Shown here: positions 26,916 through 36,265 of the stretch, piece after piece | Layout of the letters: every line of letters begins with the position of its first letter | Numbering within the stretch: position 1 is the stretch's first letter | NCBI GenBank assembly: GCA_026418625.1 | Contig: JAOABA010000043.1 | Coordinates: 1 to 64,000, forward strand | Origin: Candidatus Kapaibacterium sp. | Lineage (GTDB): Bacteria > Bacteroidota > Ignavibacteria > Kapaibacteriales > UBA2268 | Length of the DNA stretch: 64,000 nucleotides | Reading direction: 5' to 3' | Notes under the pieces: model-generated | Database searches by the model: none | What the model saw: only the letters and a program-made list of their open reading frames with translations | What the model was told of the DNA's origin: nothing | Translations under genes and position numbers: made by a program

Positions 26916-28718
26916 TTAATTAAGCCTGTTTCTAATGGTTCTGATTTTGTTCCTTGCTTCTTCAAGATAGATGGATCGTGGATATTTTGCGAGTAAATCG
27001 GTGTATTTCTCGACAGCTGTATCATAGTTGTTTTCTGCATAGTAGGAGTTAGCTATTGTAAGGAGTGCTAAATCACCATATATAGTTTCTTTGTATTTTT
27101 CAAGCAATAATTCCATAGTTTTTATTGCATCAGCAAATTTTGATTGAGAGAATTGAATCTGAGCAATTCTCACAAGGCTCAGTTCTGCTAAATTTGAGAG
27201 CGGTGCAGATTCATAAGCAGATTGATAATTTTCTATTGCTGATTGATAATTTTTTTGAAACTCATATAATTCTGCTTTGGTAAAAATAGCAAAAGCTTTA
27301 TTGAAATTTCGGTTCTGATCAATAAATAGGATCCTTTCAATTGCATCATTAGCAACGTCAGTATTCGATAAATTGGAAATTTCGATATATCTGTCATAAG
27401 CAGAGTCAATATTACCAGTGTAATATTCTATTTCGGCAAGTTTAAATAGAGCATAAGAAGATTCTTCGGGTGACATCTTTTCGAATTTTTTAGATACATT
27501 TGAGAATAGCTTTTTTGCATCTTCTAACTTATTCTGAATCATATAAATTGTTCCAAGCAGATTTGAAGCAGTTGCTGTAATTCTGCGATTCCCTGCAACT
27601 TTTAAGAGGTTGTTCAATTCATTAGCTGCTTTTTCTGGTTCATTTAGTTGATATAGATATAGATTAGCGATTCTGATATATGCTTCATCTGAATTTTGGC
27701 TATTTGGAAATTCGCTTATTATCCTTCGATATCTGTCAATGATATCAAGAACTTTGCTTTTGCTCAATTTTTCTTCTTTCATTATCGAAAGTTCAAGTGT
27801 TTTAGCGTAGCCAAACAAAGCATTCTGAAAAAATGTATTGGATTTTCCTTGATCAATCAGATAAGCATAAGCCTCGAGAGCTATTGAATACTCACCATCT
27901 CTTAGGGAATTATTAGCAAAGTTCAATATCTCATATCCTTTGGCATTAACGAGCTTATCAATCTGTTTGTATTGTTCGAAAGCTCCACTGTAGTCATTTA
28001 TCAATCTCAGATACCAAGCAAAAAGACGTCTATACTCGGGATCATCTGAATTTCTGTATCTTTTTCTTAATACTTCGAGAATGTAAGATTTTGATTCGGT
28101 TGAACCAATCAGGGCATTTATTCTTCCTTGTGTTATTGGTTGATTTCTTGTTTCCTCGAAGTATTTAAGAATTTCTTCTGTTCCCTCTTTGTAATTATTA
28201 AGTATGGTATATAACTGACTGAGTTCATCTGAAAAAATGGAGCTATTTTTTAACTTCTCTCGCCCAATTTTATAAGTATTTATGGCTCTTTCGAAAAGTC
28301 TGAGTGATATTTGTATAGCCGCAACATCAATATAGGTTTGATTATTATTAGGGTAGAGTTCAATAGCCTGATTCCATTTTTTTGTAGCTTCATCAAATGA
28401 ACCAGTCAACCAAAGAATCTCCCCATATAAAGCATAAAGAGAAGCCGATTTCTTAATCTTTAAGTGATTTTCAATGAATGGTATCAAATCCTTGAACTGA
28501 TTTAATGCTTTATTTGTTCTGATAACCCCGTAGAAAAATTCATCCCTATCAGGGCGAATATCATACATTTCCTTCCATAATCGGGCAGCATTCTGATAAT
28601 CCCCGTTTTTCTCGTAAGTTTCAGCTAATTTTATTTTTTCAGTCAAATTATATTGACCAAAAATTATGTTAAAAAAGAGCAGAAAAAGAGCTAATGTTAT
28701 GGAAATTTTTCGAAACAT
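26916..28718 (-). CDS. Secreted TPR-repeat protein
   Basis: 600 aa. Signal peptide MFRKISITLALFLLFFNIIFG. About 13 tetratricopeptide repeats follow (YEKNGDYQNAARLWKEMYDI, GSFDEATKKWNQAIELYPNN, ENYDTAVEKYTDLLAKYPRS), with the C-terminal part similar to BamD/YbgF-type repeats. Likely a periplasmic scaffold. It lies 7 bp downstream of a small secreted protein gene, so the two are probably one operon. Confidence 0.82.
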   Translation of the reverse strand: MFRKISITLALFLLFFNIIFGQYNLTEKIKLAETYEKNGDYQNAARLWKEMYDIRPDRDEFFYGVIRTNKALNQFKDLIPFIENHLKIKKSASLYALYGEILWLTGSFDEATKKWNQAIELYPNNNQTYIDVAAIQISLRLFERAINTYKIGREKLKNSSIFSDELSQLYTILNNYKEGTEEILKYFEETRNQPITQGRINALIGSTESKSYILEVLRKRYRNSDDPEYRRLFAWYLRLINDYSGAFEQYKQIDKLVNAKGYEILNFANNSLRDGEYSIALEAYAYLIDQGKSNTFFQNALFGYAKTLELSIMKEEKLSKSKVLDIIDRYRRIISEFPNSQNSDEAYIRIANLYLYQLNEPEKAANELNNLLKVAGNRRITATASNLLGTIYMIQNKLEDAKKLFSNVSKKFEKMSPEESSYALFKLAEIEYYTGNIDSAYDRYIEISNLSNTDVANDAIERILFIDQNRNFNKAFAIFTKAELYEFQKNYQSAIENYQSAYESAPLSNLAELSLVRIAQIQFSQSKFADAIKTMELLLEKYKETIYGDLALLTIANSYYAENNYDTAVEKYTDLLAKYPRSIYLEEARNKIRTIRNRLN

Positions 28719-28725
28719 ATTATTA

Positions 28726-29310
28726 CTATTTGTTAAACTTAAGGGATAATATCAGGTTTTCAAACTTTTTATCAAATTCATTAAATTGCTCAAGGAAGCA
28801 CCAAAATCTGAAAATATATTGATAACCGTTTTGATAAGTAACTATTAGTTTATTTCTTATTGGTTTATCATAATTCAAATCATATACTAATCTATATATA
28901 ACAAGACCATTTCGGTTTTCTTCCTCGTTTTCTTCTTGATAAATAACGTTGTTTTGTAGAATGATGTCAAAGAGTTTGTAATAATTATTTTTAAAATCCT
29001 GATAGTTCACTGGATTTTTTTTATGAATTGATATATCAAAATATGGGAGGTTTTCACCTCTAATAAGCAATGTGTTCCACTTATTTTCATCATTTGTTTG
29101 AACCGCTGAACCTAAAGTAGCAAGTCCAGCCATAAATTCTTTAACATCTGGCAGAATATCATACATTTCAGCCTTTACTATATTCCAGCTTGAAGGATAG
29201 GAAAACGAAAATTTAAATTTATCGGATTCAAATGTTTTAGTTTCTTCCAAACCAAACATTTGGTAACAGATAAAAATCAATAAAAATAAAGCTGTTCTCA
29301 TATTCTTCAT
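28726..29310 (-). CDS. Small secreted PsbP-like protein
   Basis: 194 aa from the ATG at 29310; a TTG at 29328 is less likely. Signal peptide MKNMRTALFLLIFICYQMFG. The mature region has the PsbP/DUF1795-like opening FKFSFSYPSSWNIVKAEM and a closing FEKFENLILSLKF (FDKKFENLILSLKFNK), as in small lipid- or protein-binding folds. No catalytic residues recognised. Upstream partner of the TPR gene. Confidence 0.55.
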   Translation of the reverse strand: MKNMRTALFLLIFICYQMFGLEETKTFESDKFKFSFSYPSSWNIVKAEMYDILPDVKEFMAGLATLGSAVQTNDENKWNTLLIRGENLPYFDISIHKKNPVNYQDFKNNYYKLFDIILQNNVIYQEENEEENRNGLVIYRLVYDLNYDKPIRNKLIVTYQNGYQYIFRFWCFLEQFNEFDKKFENLILSLKFNK

Positions 29311-29485
29311 TTCAACTCGATTACCCAAAAAGACTAATATTATTACGAATTAAAAGGATTTTATTTTTTTTCATCCGATAATCAGAGAAAAACTTATTGT
29401 AACTTTATTATGATTATTACATTAATATTAAGATGAATTTATTATATTTGAATAAGGTTTTCATTTAACAATTTTCGGAGAATCT

Positions 29486-31072
29486 ATGAAACGTAGGGAC
29501 TTCCTTGATAGCTTTGTTATCGAGCAACCGGATAACGCTCTTATTGATAAAACTGTTCCAATGCGTGATATTCAAGCTGGTTTAGAAAAATTTACAGGCG
29601 TTTTAGGTAGAAAAGAAGCTTATCATTTATTACGCAGAACAACTTTTAATCCAACCCCCGAAGCAGTTAAAACAATTGAAGGAAAAACAGCCGATGAAGC
29701 TGTTGCCATAATATTAGGAACCGGCAATGAAACTTTGCCAAAACCACCACAAGAAAAATGGACAAATACACCTGAAGAAAATCCATTAGAGCAGATTCCC
29801 GAAATAAAATCTCAGATTGAGGGAGTCCTTTGGACAAACTACTATAATTTTGTAAACTGGTGGGTCTATTTAATGCAAAGGGATGAGTTTCCTTCGATTG
29901 AAAAATTTACTTTGTTTCTTTCTACGATATGGACAATTGAATTTACTTATGATACTTTGGCTCTTATACCTTCTCCACTGCTATTAAAAAATAATCAGAC
30001 CTTGAGACGACTTAGACTTGGAAATTACAAAGAAATTGCCGAAGAAATGACACTTGATGGAGCTATGCTCCTTTACCAAAGCCTTTATTATTCATCTGGG
30101 CAGAACCCCAATGAAAATTATATGAGAGAATTGATGGAGCTTTTCACGATGGGTATCGGTAATTATACAGAAGGAGATATTAAACAAGGTTCAAAAGTCC
30201 TAACAGGCTGGAGAACAGCTCCATACTTTGGTCAGCCCGGTTTCAAAGGCTATTTTAACACTTATTTTTCTCCTGCTGACCATGATATTGGAGCAAAAAC
30301 ATTTATGGGCGAAACCATTCCCGCAAGAGATGCTGCTTCTAATACCGAAGATCAGGTGTTAAATGAAGAAGTCAGAGTTCTGCTGAATATAATGTTCACT
30401 CAAAGAGCTATGCCTATTGCAAGATTTGTTTGCGATAAGATTTATAGATATTTTGTTTATAGCAATCCAGCGGGAAATGATAATGGAGTGATTGAGGAAC
30501 TTGCAAAAATTTTCAAGGATAATAATTTTAATTTGAAGCCAGTCTATGAAGCTCTATTTACAAGTAAGCATTTTTATGATGAAGGAAATATCGGCGTTCA
30601 AATCAAAACGCCACCTGAATTTATAATCAGTCTGCAAAGGCAATTAGGCATTTCTTGGCAAAATTCTCTTATGGCTATTCACAGCCTCGAACAGGAACTT
30701 TATGATCCGCCGAACGTTGGAAGCTGGAAGGGCTATAGAAGTTGGATTAGCACAAAAACTTTGCCTTTGAGATATGACTTTGCTAAATCAATGATTAACT
30801 CAATGACAAACAAACAATTCATTTCTTTAGGCAAAAGAATCAGTGATTATCAGACCCTTGATAAATTCATAAAAAATCTTGAGGAACTGTTCTTGCCGAA
30901 AGAGATTTCTCAAACAAGACACCTCAAGTATAAACAACGACTTTTGCAATATGCCGAAACTACCGAAGAGAACTGGGGCAACCTCATTGAGTCCGAAAAT
31001 GATAAAGCTGCCACGGGTATAAAGCAACTACTTCTATCTTTTATCAAAGCTCCTGATTTTCAATTATCTTAG
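29486..31072 (+). CDS. DUF1800 family protein
   Basis: 528 aa, start after GGAGAATCT. Typical DUF1800 features: AYHLLRRTTFNPTPEAVKTI, FTLFLSTIWTIEFTY, ENYMRELMELFTMGIGNYTE, DIKQGSKVLTGWR, DHDIGAKTFMGETI, LYDPPNVGSWKGYRSWIS. No signal peptide is obvious. DUF1800 genes are almost always paired with DUF1501, as here (10 bp apart). The pair is often found in gene sets for large extracellular or secreted processes; its biochemical role is unknown. Confidence 0.9.
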   Translation: MKRRDFLDSFVIEQPDNALIDKTVPMRDIQAGLEKFTGVLGRKEAYHLLRRTTFNPTPEAVKTIEGKTADEAVAIILGTGNETLPKPPQEKWTNTPEENPLEQIPEIKSQIEGVLWTNYYNFVNWWVYLMQRDEFPSIEKFTLFLSTIWTIEFTYDTLALIPSPLLLKNNQTLRRLRLGNYKEIAEEMTLDGAMLLYQSLYYSSGQNPNENYMRELMELFTMGIGNYTEGDIKQGSKVLTGWRTAPYFGQPGFKGYFNTYFSPADHDIGAKTFMGETIPARDAASNTEDQVLNEEVRVLLNIMFTQRAMPIARFVCDKIYRYFVYSNPAGNDNGVIEELAKIFKDNNFNLKPVYEALFTSKHFYDEGNIGVQIKTPPEFIISLQRQLGISWQNSLMAIHSLEQELYDPPNVGSWKGYRSWISTKTLPLRYDFAKSMINSMTNKQFISLGKRISDYQTLDKFIKNLEELFLPKEISQTRHLKYKQRLLQYAETTEENWGNLIESENDKAATGIKQLLLSFIKAPDFQLS

Positions 31073-31082
31073 AGAGGAAAAA

Positions 31083-32660
31083 ATGAAAAGAAGAACATTC
31101 GTTAAAAATACAGCTGCAGTTACCGCTGCATCATTAATTGCACCCAATATACTTACTTCGAAAACCTTGTTTGAATTCAAACCCGTTGATAAAATTATGG
31201 GGCTTGATGATGACAATATTGTAATTATAATTGAACTTTTCGGTGGAAATGACGGCTTGAATTCAGTAATTCCTGCTTATGATGACACTTATTACAACCT
31301 TAGACCAAATCTTGGAATTCCTCCAAATATCGCTAAGAGATTCGAGACAACGGATATTTATTTCCACCCTCTTCTCGTTCAAGGAATTCATAATGACGGC
31401 TTTATGCGGTTAATGGCTGATGGCAGACTTGCTATTGTTCAGGGAATTGGCTACGAAAATCCAAATCTTTCCCATTTCAGATCCGAAGATATAATATTAA
31501 GCGGAATTAATTCATCTGACCCCAAAGTAAAACTTCTTGAAGGTTGGCTGGGTAGATATATTGCAATGAAGCTAACAAATTTTCCATTTGAAATTCCCGA
31601 ACATCCGATTGCAATTGAAATAGATGGAACACTTTCTATGCTACTCAAGAGTAATAAAGGGGATATGGGTATTGCCTTCACCGACCCACAAAAGTTTTAT
31701 GAACTTGGAGCAGGTTTAACTCCAGAGGAAGACCTATCTCAGGGCAATACTGTCTTCGATACCGAATTCAACTTCGTGAATATCATAGCTCGCCAATCCG
31801 AGAAATACTCAACCGAAGTTTTAAAAGCATATAATCAGGGCAAATCGAAGTTGAAAGTCCAATATAGTAACGGACTTGCAAAGAAATTCGAAATGATATC
31901 GAGTTTGATTGCTGGTGGGCTCAAGACAAAGTTTTTCTTCGTCAAACTGAGCAATTTTGATTCTCACGCACAGCAACAAAATGCTGATTATTTCACCGGA
32001 CAACATCCTACCTTGCTTTGGAACGTTGCTTCTGCAATTTCAGAATTTCTCGATGATGCCGTTCAACAAGGATGGGCTGATAGAGTTGTAGGTATGACTA
32101 TATCGGAATTCGGTCGCAGACCAGCCGAAAATGGCAGTCGTGGAACAGACCACGGAGCAGCATCTGTTCAATTTGTCTTCGGCAATTATGCTAAAGGCGG
32201 TTATTTTGGAAATAAACCAAACTTAAACGACCTTGATGAAGCTGGTAATCAAAAAATGCAGTATGATTATCGTAGGGTTTATACTGACTTTCTCCAAACT
32301 TGGCTCGGTGCGACCTCTGAAGAAGTAAAAGATGTGTTTGGTATAGAATTCTTGCCGCTGGGTGTTCTCAAGAAAAGGCAGCTCTCAGTTCAAAATTCAA
32401 TAGATATCAAAGAAGATATTTTCATTTATCCTAATCCTTCATTTGGGGAAGTAACATTAACATTCGAGCTTAAAACACTCTCAGAAGTTGATATTTCTGT
32501 TTTCAATTTATTAGGAAGGCTAGAAAAGAAAATATCTAAAGGTTGGATGGATGCCGGATATCATAAAACCAAATTCACAGTAGAAAGAAGCGGACACTAT
32601 TTTATTTCAATTTCTACAGCTGACCAAAGAATAACAAGAGAATTGACTGTGCTTAGGTAA
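31083..32660 (+). CDS. DUF1501 family protein with Tat signal and T9SS sorting domain
   Basis: 525 aa with GAGAGGAAA upstream. The N-terminus KRRTFVKNTAAVTAASLIAP is a twin-arginine-like signal. The DUF1501 core (sulfatase-like alkaline phosphatase fold) has ELFGGNDGLNSVIPAYDD, FRSEDIILSG, SNFDSHAQQQNADYF, ISEFGRRPAENGSRGTDHG. The last 80 residues form a T9SS CTD: FIYPNPSFGEVTLTFEL ... GHYFISISTADQRITRELTV. A Tat-like signal with a CTD suggests folding before crossing the inner membrane, then T9SS export. CTD-tail copy C follows directly. Confidence 0.88.
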   Translation: MKRRTFVKNTAAVTAASLIAPNILTSKTLFEFKPVDKIMGLDDDNIVIIIELFGGNDGLNSVIPAYDDTYYNLRPNLGIPPNIAKRFETTDIYFHPLLVQGIHNDGFMRLMADGRLAIVQGIGYENPNLSHFRSEDIILSGINSSDPKVKLLEGWLGRYIAMKLTNFPFEIPEHPIAIEIDGTLSMLLKSNKGDMGIAFTDPQKFYELGAGLTPEEDLSQGNTVFDTEFNFVNIIARQSEKYSTEVLKAYNQGKSKLKVQYSNGLAKKFEMISSLIAGGLKTKFFFVKLSNFDSHAQQQNADYFTGQHPTLLWNVASAISEFLDDAVQQGWADRVVGMTISEFGRRPAENGSRGTDHGAASVQFVFGNYAKGGYFGNKPNLNDLDEAGNQKMQYDYRRVYTDFLQTWLGATSEEVKDVFGIEFLPLGVLKKRQLSVQNSIDIKEDIFIYPNPSFGEVTLTFELKTLSEVDISVFNLLGRLEKKISKGWMDAGYHKTKFTVERSGHYFISISTADQRITRELTVLR

Positions 32661-32670
32661 GAATATCCTA

Positions 32671-32827
32671 ATACATCTCGGTGCTTGGGTGGGGAGCTTT
32701 GTCAAAATTGAATAGCCACTACTTTCAAGTTGTGGAAAAAAATTATTTCAAATAGTGTCTTCAGGTGGAACAGACATCCCTGTTTGTGTAGCAAAAGATG
32801 TCCCACACCTCTCAGGTGTAGGACATC
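32671..32827 (+). repeat. CTD-tail/3' hairpin element, copy C
   Basis: About 11 bp past the DUF1501 stop, a remnant reads HLGAWVGSFVKIE then stop (32715). The CACTACTTTCAAGTTGTGG hairpin, an ACAGACATCCCTGT segment and the stem-loop at 32797-32827 (one mismatch) follow, with a solo GAACGAAGTGAAG arm at 32844. It is the most diverged of the four copies. The gap to 33079 otherwise has a CGAACGCAGAAG relic and AT-rich sequence without genes. Confidence 0.75.
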
Positions 32828-33079
32828 TGAAAAAATATTTATTGTCACTCTGAACGAAGTGAAGAGTGATTAAAAATCTTTTTTTGTTTTTACAGAGCCA
32901 CGAACGCAGAAGAGACATATCTGTGGGAGTCACCTGCATTTGCAGAAGTGATGCGATAGACACTTAAATCTTTCCTTACTTTTTAAGCAATCTGAAAAAA
33001 TAAATTAGGAAATTATAATTTTTTTAGTATAATAACATTTGTTGGGCTTGAATGTTTCTGGGAGACCTAACTCCGACTG

Positions 33080-33152
33080 ATTATTGTTATTTGCCTTTGT
33101 TAAAAAAACTAAAAGAGGGGTAGCCATAGCCATTTGATTGCATTAAAAGGTG
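33080..33152 (+). promoter_or_regulatory. Truncated structured-leader copy 2, upstream of HTH gene
   Basis: The run from TTATTGTTATTT through GAGGGGTAGCC to GATTGCATTAAAA matches leader copy 1 (about 5501-5566), then diverges where the hairpins would begin. The AT-rich stretch before it (about 33000-33060) also resembles that before copy 1, suggesting a shared promoter. It lies about 140 bp before the HTH regulator gene. A tiny frame starting TTG at 33134 reads (L)IALK. Confidence 0.5.
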
Positions 33153-33294
33153 AATATTATTTCAAATTACAAACCCCCAAAAAAAAACTTGCATAAATTA
33201 GAATTTTTTTCTTAAATTTACATTATAAATTAATGTAAGTCATTGATTTATAATAATATACTGATGTGCATATATTTTAATAATTAATAGACTG

Positions 33295-33933
33295 ATGAGT
33301 ATATTTATGAATTTTGGTGATAGATTAAAGAAGTTTATTAATCTTTTTTATGAAAATCAAATTACCTTTGCCGAGATAATTGATATGAATAAGGATGTTT
33401 TGAATAGATATATTCAGAACAAAACATTTCCAGGACAAGATGCTTTAATCAAATTTCAAAAAACAGGTGTCTCGCTTGATTGGCTCATAACTGGAAAAGG
33501 ATCAATGTTCGCCAAAAACAGAGTTGGTATTGAGTTATTAATGAAATACCATAATACAAAAGATATATCTGAGACCCCAATAGGAAGAATTATTAAATGG
33601 ATTGAAAACAATTATGGCTCAATTTATAAATACTCTGCAGCTACAAAAATTGATAATGACGAACTTCTGACTTTATATGAACCTGATTATATTATTGATC
33701 CCAAAATATTAAATATTATTGAAAAGTCAGGTTGTAGCATTGAATGGGTTGTTACAGGTGATGGTAAACCATATTCAAACAACCTTATGGGGGCTATCCT
33801 TGAAAATAGAGATCTTAAAAAAGATTGTCTCCCTGACATTAAACATATCTCGAAAGATGAGTTAATATTTGCCTATAACTTTATTATTAACTTTATGAAC
33901 GTTAAATCTGATAGAAATGAAAACGACATTTAA
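33295..33933 (+). CDS. Regulator with two CI-like helix-turn-helix domains
   Basis: 212 aa. Two copies of the phage CI-repressor N-terminal domain are recognisable by their closing motif: SLDWLITGKGSMFA (about residues 62-75) and SIEWVVTGDGKPY (about 152-164). Each is preceded by a short helical segment of DNA-binding type (RLKKFINLFYENQITFAEII; IIKWIENNYGSIYKYSAATK). No peptidase or effector domain follows. It overlaps the next gene by 17 nt in another frame. Probably a DNA-binding repressor or activator of the local module. Confidence 0.7.
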   Translation: MSIFMNFGDRLKKFINLFYENQITFAEIIDMNKDVLNRYIQNKTFPGQDALIKFQKTGVSLDWLITGKGSMFAKNRVGIELLMKYHNTKDISETPIGRIIKWIENNYGSIYKYSAATKIDNDELLTLYEPDYIIDPKILNIIEKSGCSIEWVVTGDGKPYSNNLMGAILENRDLKKDCLPDIKHISKDELIFAYNFIINFMNVKSDRNENDI

Positions 33934-35473
33934 TATTATTATATTATTGATTATTGCAACATTGTTCATTAATGCTTGCCAAAGCAATAAACAGAATGTT
34001 AATTTAAGTAATCACCTTGATAGCTTAATTACTTTGACTGATTCTTTGATAGAAATAGAACCATTAAAAGCATATGAGTTAGCATTGAATATCCACACAT
34101 TATCAATTGAAAATAAAAAATATGATTACGAGATCAGAGCTCTAATTTATCTTGGAATTTCAAGTGGAAACCTCAATCGTTTTGATGAATCATTAAAGTT
34201 TTTATTGAGAGCATTAGAAAAAGCTGAAAAAGAAGGAATGCAGGAACTTATACCCTATTGTCTGAATAATCTTGGTAAAGCTTACTTCCATCAGGGGTAT
34301 TATAAAGATGGATTATTATATCTACTCAAAAGCGTTGATATAGTTTCAGGATTTAGTTCAAATCACTTGAAAACCGAAACTTATCAAATAATAAGTAACT
34401 TTTATGGGGCATTTGGAGATTTAGCCACTTCTTTAGATTATCAACTACTGGCAGCCAATAATTTCTTAAAAGAAAAAGATAGTTTAAATTTAGCTAAATG
34501 TTACAATAATATCGGCAATATATTCTTAAAAAATAAAAATTATCAAAAAGCTTTGAATTATTATAACCTAGCGATAGATTTAAAAAGAAATGACGGACAT
34601 AATATTGCTTATACCTATTTAAACATAGGTGTTTTATATTATGAGCAAAAAGAATTTATTAAATCAAAGCAATACTTCACTGAAGCATATGAAACAATAA
34701 AAGGTAGAGATAGCGAATTGGAGGCTATTATTATCTACAATATTGCAAATATTGAGCTTGCATTAAAAAACATCAATGTTGCGGATTCGCTTTACCATAA
34801 TGCATTACTTTTATTTCAACAGTCAGGTAATAAGTTGGGTGAAATAGATATCTATGTAGCCTTCGCAGATATGAATAAATTAAAAGGGAATTACAGGAAG
34901 TCCATTGATTATTATACAAAAGTTCTTGATTTCTTTAAGATACAAGGAATGAATGAGGAGGAGATAAATGTTATCCAGTCAATTGCTGAAATATATACAT
35001 TACAGGGTAAAAACGATTTAGCTAATTTATACCAGCAGAGATATATATCAATAATTGATTCATTAAGACTAAACGAACAAACGAAAGCATTAAAAATGAC
35101 TGAAGCTAAATATCAAGCAGAGCTTCAATTTCAGTATATGAAAAAAGAAAAAGAAATTTTAGATATAAAGTATAAAAACACTTTTACTCTCTTGATAGTG
35201 ATTATATTAAGTATAATATTTGTAGCTGTATTGGTCATAATCTTGATAAAACAGAGGAGAATAAAGATTAATCTAAAACGAGAAGTTTTAAGCCTTACTG
35301 ATACAAAGGAAGAAGTCTGTGAGATATTGAACAATGATTTTAAGAATTTATTTCTTCCTCTAACAGCTCATATTATAAAGACCACCAAAAAAGATGATAC
35401 TCATGAAGTATTCGATACTTATTCAAAAATGGTAGTCAGACTCAACAGTCTGATTCGAAGTATAAATAATTAA
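33917..35473 (+). CDS. TPR lipoprotein with TM helix, kinase-less signalling-type protein
   Basis: 518 aa. Lipobox-like signal IIATLFINACQS at the N-terminus, then about eight TPR units (LNNLGKAYFHQGYYKDGLLY, YNNIGNIFLKNKNYQKALNY, YTYLNIGVLYYEQKEFIKSK) to about residue 390. A transmembrane helix (TLLIVIILSIIFVAVLVIIL) and a 75-residue cytoplasmic coiled coil follow. This copies Bacteroidota TPR-type histidine kinases up to the TM, but no H box, N box or ATPase domain remains. The gene overlaps the HTH gene by 17 nt, so it may relay an envelope signal to that regulator. Role inferred. Confidence 0.75.
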   Translation: MKTTFNIIILLIIATLFINACQSNKQNVNLSNHLDSLITLTDSLIEIEPLKAYELALNIHTLSIENKKYDYEIRALIYLGISSGNLNRFDESLKFLLRALEKAEKEGMQELIPYCLNNLGKAYFHQGYYKDGLLYLLKSVDIVSGFSSNHLKTETYQIISNFYGAFGDLATSLDYQLLAANNFLKEKDSLNLAKCYNNIGNIFLKNKNYQKALNYYNLAIDLKRNDGHNIAYTYLNIGVLYYEQKEFIKSKQYFTEAYETIKGRDSELEAIIIYNIANIELALKNINVADSLYHNALLLFQQSGNKLGEIDIYVAFADMNKLKGNYRKSIDYYTKVLDFFKIQGMNEEEINVIQSIAEIYTLQGKNDLANLYQQRYISIIDSLRLNEQTKALKMTEAKYQAELQFQYMKKEKEILDIKYKNTFTLLIVIILSIIFVAVLVIILIKQRRIKINLKREVLSLTDTKEEVCEILNNDFKNLFLPLTAHIIKTTKKDDTHEVFDTYSKMVVRLNSLIRSINN

Positions 35474-35505
35474 TTTTTTTTAAAAACAAATGAAAGGATC
35501 AAATT

Positions 35506-35760
35506 ATGTTACCACCACCAGAAAATTTTGAATATAACCCTGTCACCGATACTCTCTCATGGGAGTCGATACCTGATGCTGAAGAATATCAAATTGAATA
35601 CGCAGTAGGGGAGAGTGAAAACTGGCTTTTTCAGTATCAGGGACCATTAACTTCATGTCCTTTTGGTCATCCATCTGGAACATATCGAGTAAGAGGAAGA
35701 GTATATTGGGAGAGTTCTTGGAGTAAACCAGGTAAACCTAAAAGAATTGTTGTTCCATAA
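35506..35760 (+). CDS. Single fibronectin type III-like small protein
   Basis: 84 aa, AAAGGA upstream. The whole protein is one FN3-like domain: PPPENFEYNPVTDTLSWESI, PDAEEYQIEYAVG, GTYRVRGRVYWESSWSKPGK. No signal peptide, so apparently cytoplasmic, unusual for a lone FN3 domain. It follows the TPR gene by 32 bp. Partner or ligand unknown. Confidence 0.65.
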   Translation: MLPPPENFEYNPVTDTLSWESIPDAEEYQIEYAVGESENWLFQYQGPLTSCPFGHPSGTYRVRGRVYWESSWSKPGKPKRIVVP

Positions 35761-35763
35761 ATT

Positions 35764-35800
35764 AAACAGGTGGAAGCTCTACTGGGAACACCTCCTGTTT
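35764..35800 (+). terminator. Hairpin between the two small genes
   Basis: AAACAGG and CCTGTTT pair (with GG/CC extension) around a loop of about 17 bases. No T run follows, so it may be an RNA stability or partial termination element rather than a terminator. Confidence 0.35.
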
Positions 35801-35813
35801 GGGAGATGACTAA

Positions 35814-36050
35814 ATGTTAGAATTTACTGTCAAGGTTATTAATAATGATAATCTACCTGTTGAGTCTGCAAAAGTAGAATTGAGATTTATTGAATCGCCA
35901 TTGTTGAATAGTATTATTTTATTTACAGATAAATTTGGTGAAGCAATATTTTGGGGATATGATAGAGGTGGTGACGAATTATTTATCAATGATAAATTCT
36001 ATGGATTATATTATTACAATCTTGGCGAGGGAATTACTGTGAAGATATAA
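35814..36050 (+). CDS. Small carboxypeptidase-regulatory/Ig-like domain protein
   Basis: 78 aa, start supported by GGGAG. Reads like one beta-sandwich domain of the carboxypeptidase-regulatory or Cna-B kind: FTVKVINNDNLPVESAKVEL, FTDKFGEAIFWGYDRGGDEL. No signal peptide. Together with the FN3 protein it forms a pair of tiny one-domain beta proteins. Function unknown. Confidence 0.55.
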   Translation: MLEFTVKVINNDNLPVESAKVELRFIESPLLNSIILFTDKFGEAIFWGYDRGGDELFINDKFYGLYYYNLGEGITVKI

Positions 36051-36081
36051 AATCTTCTAAAACTTATTATCAATAAAATAG

Positions 36082-36206
36082 AAAGGAGTGTTGCTTTATG
36101 CCTGTATTAAAATAGCCGGACTGTAAGTTTGATTTACTGCCCGGCCCAGATAAGCGAGCGATTAATGATGTGTTTTCAAGAGTTTTGCCCACTAATCAGT
36201 GGCAAA
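36082..36206 (+). promoter_or_regulatory. Structured 5' leader, copy 3
   Basis: AAAGGAG (36082-36088) then a tiny frame MPVLK (36098-36115), then hairpins at 36115-36145 (GCCGG/CCGGC with GTAA/TTAC) and 36184-36206 (TTTGCC/GGCAAA with ACT/AGT inside). Between them GCGAGCGATTAATG matches GCGAGCAATTATTG of copy 1. Order and spacing agree while stem sequences differ, a covariation-like pattern. The Cys-rich gene starts 60 bases later, the same distance as in copy 1. Confidence 0.6.
36098..36115 (+). CDS. Possible leader peptide MPVLK
   Basis: Five codons and stop, 9 nt after AGGAG. Corresponds to MIALK... in copy 1. Its stop codon ends on the first base of the first hairpin. May be a translated attenuator or coincidence. 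Confidence 0.3.
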   Translation: MPVLK

Positions 36207-36265
36207 TTAATAAAAATGAAATATAAATCAAATTAATTTGTTTATTTAAATAATTGGAGAAATAA

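Noticed and set aside
32748-32963. Reverse 71-aa frame over CTD-tail copy C
   Set aside because: It lies wholly on repeat sequence and reads through hairpins; no protein character.
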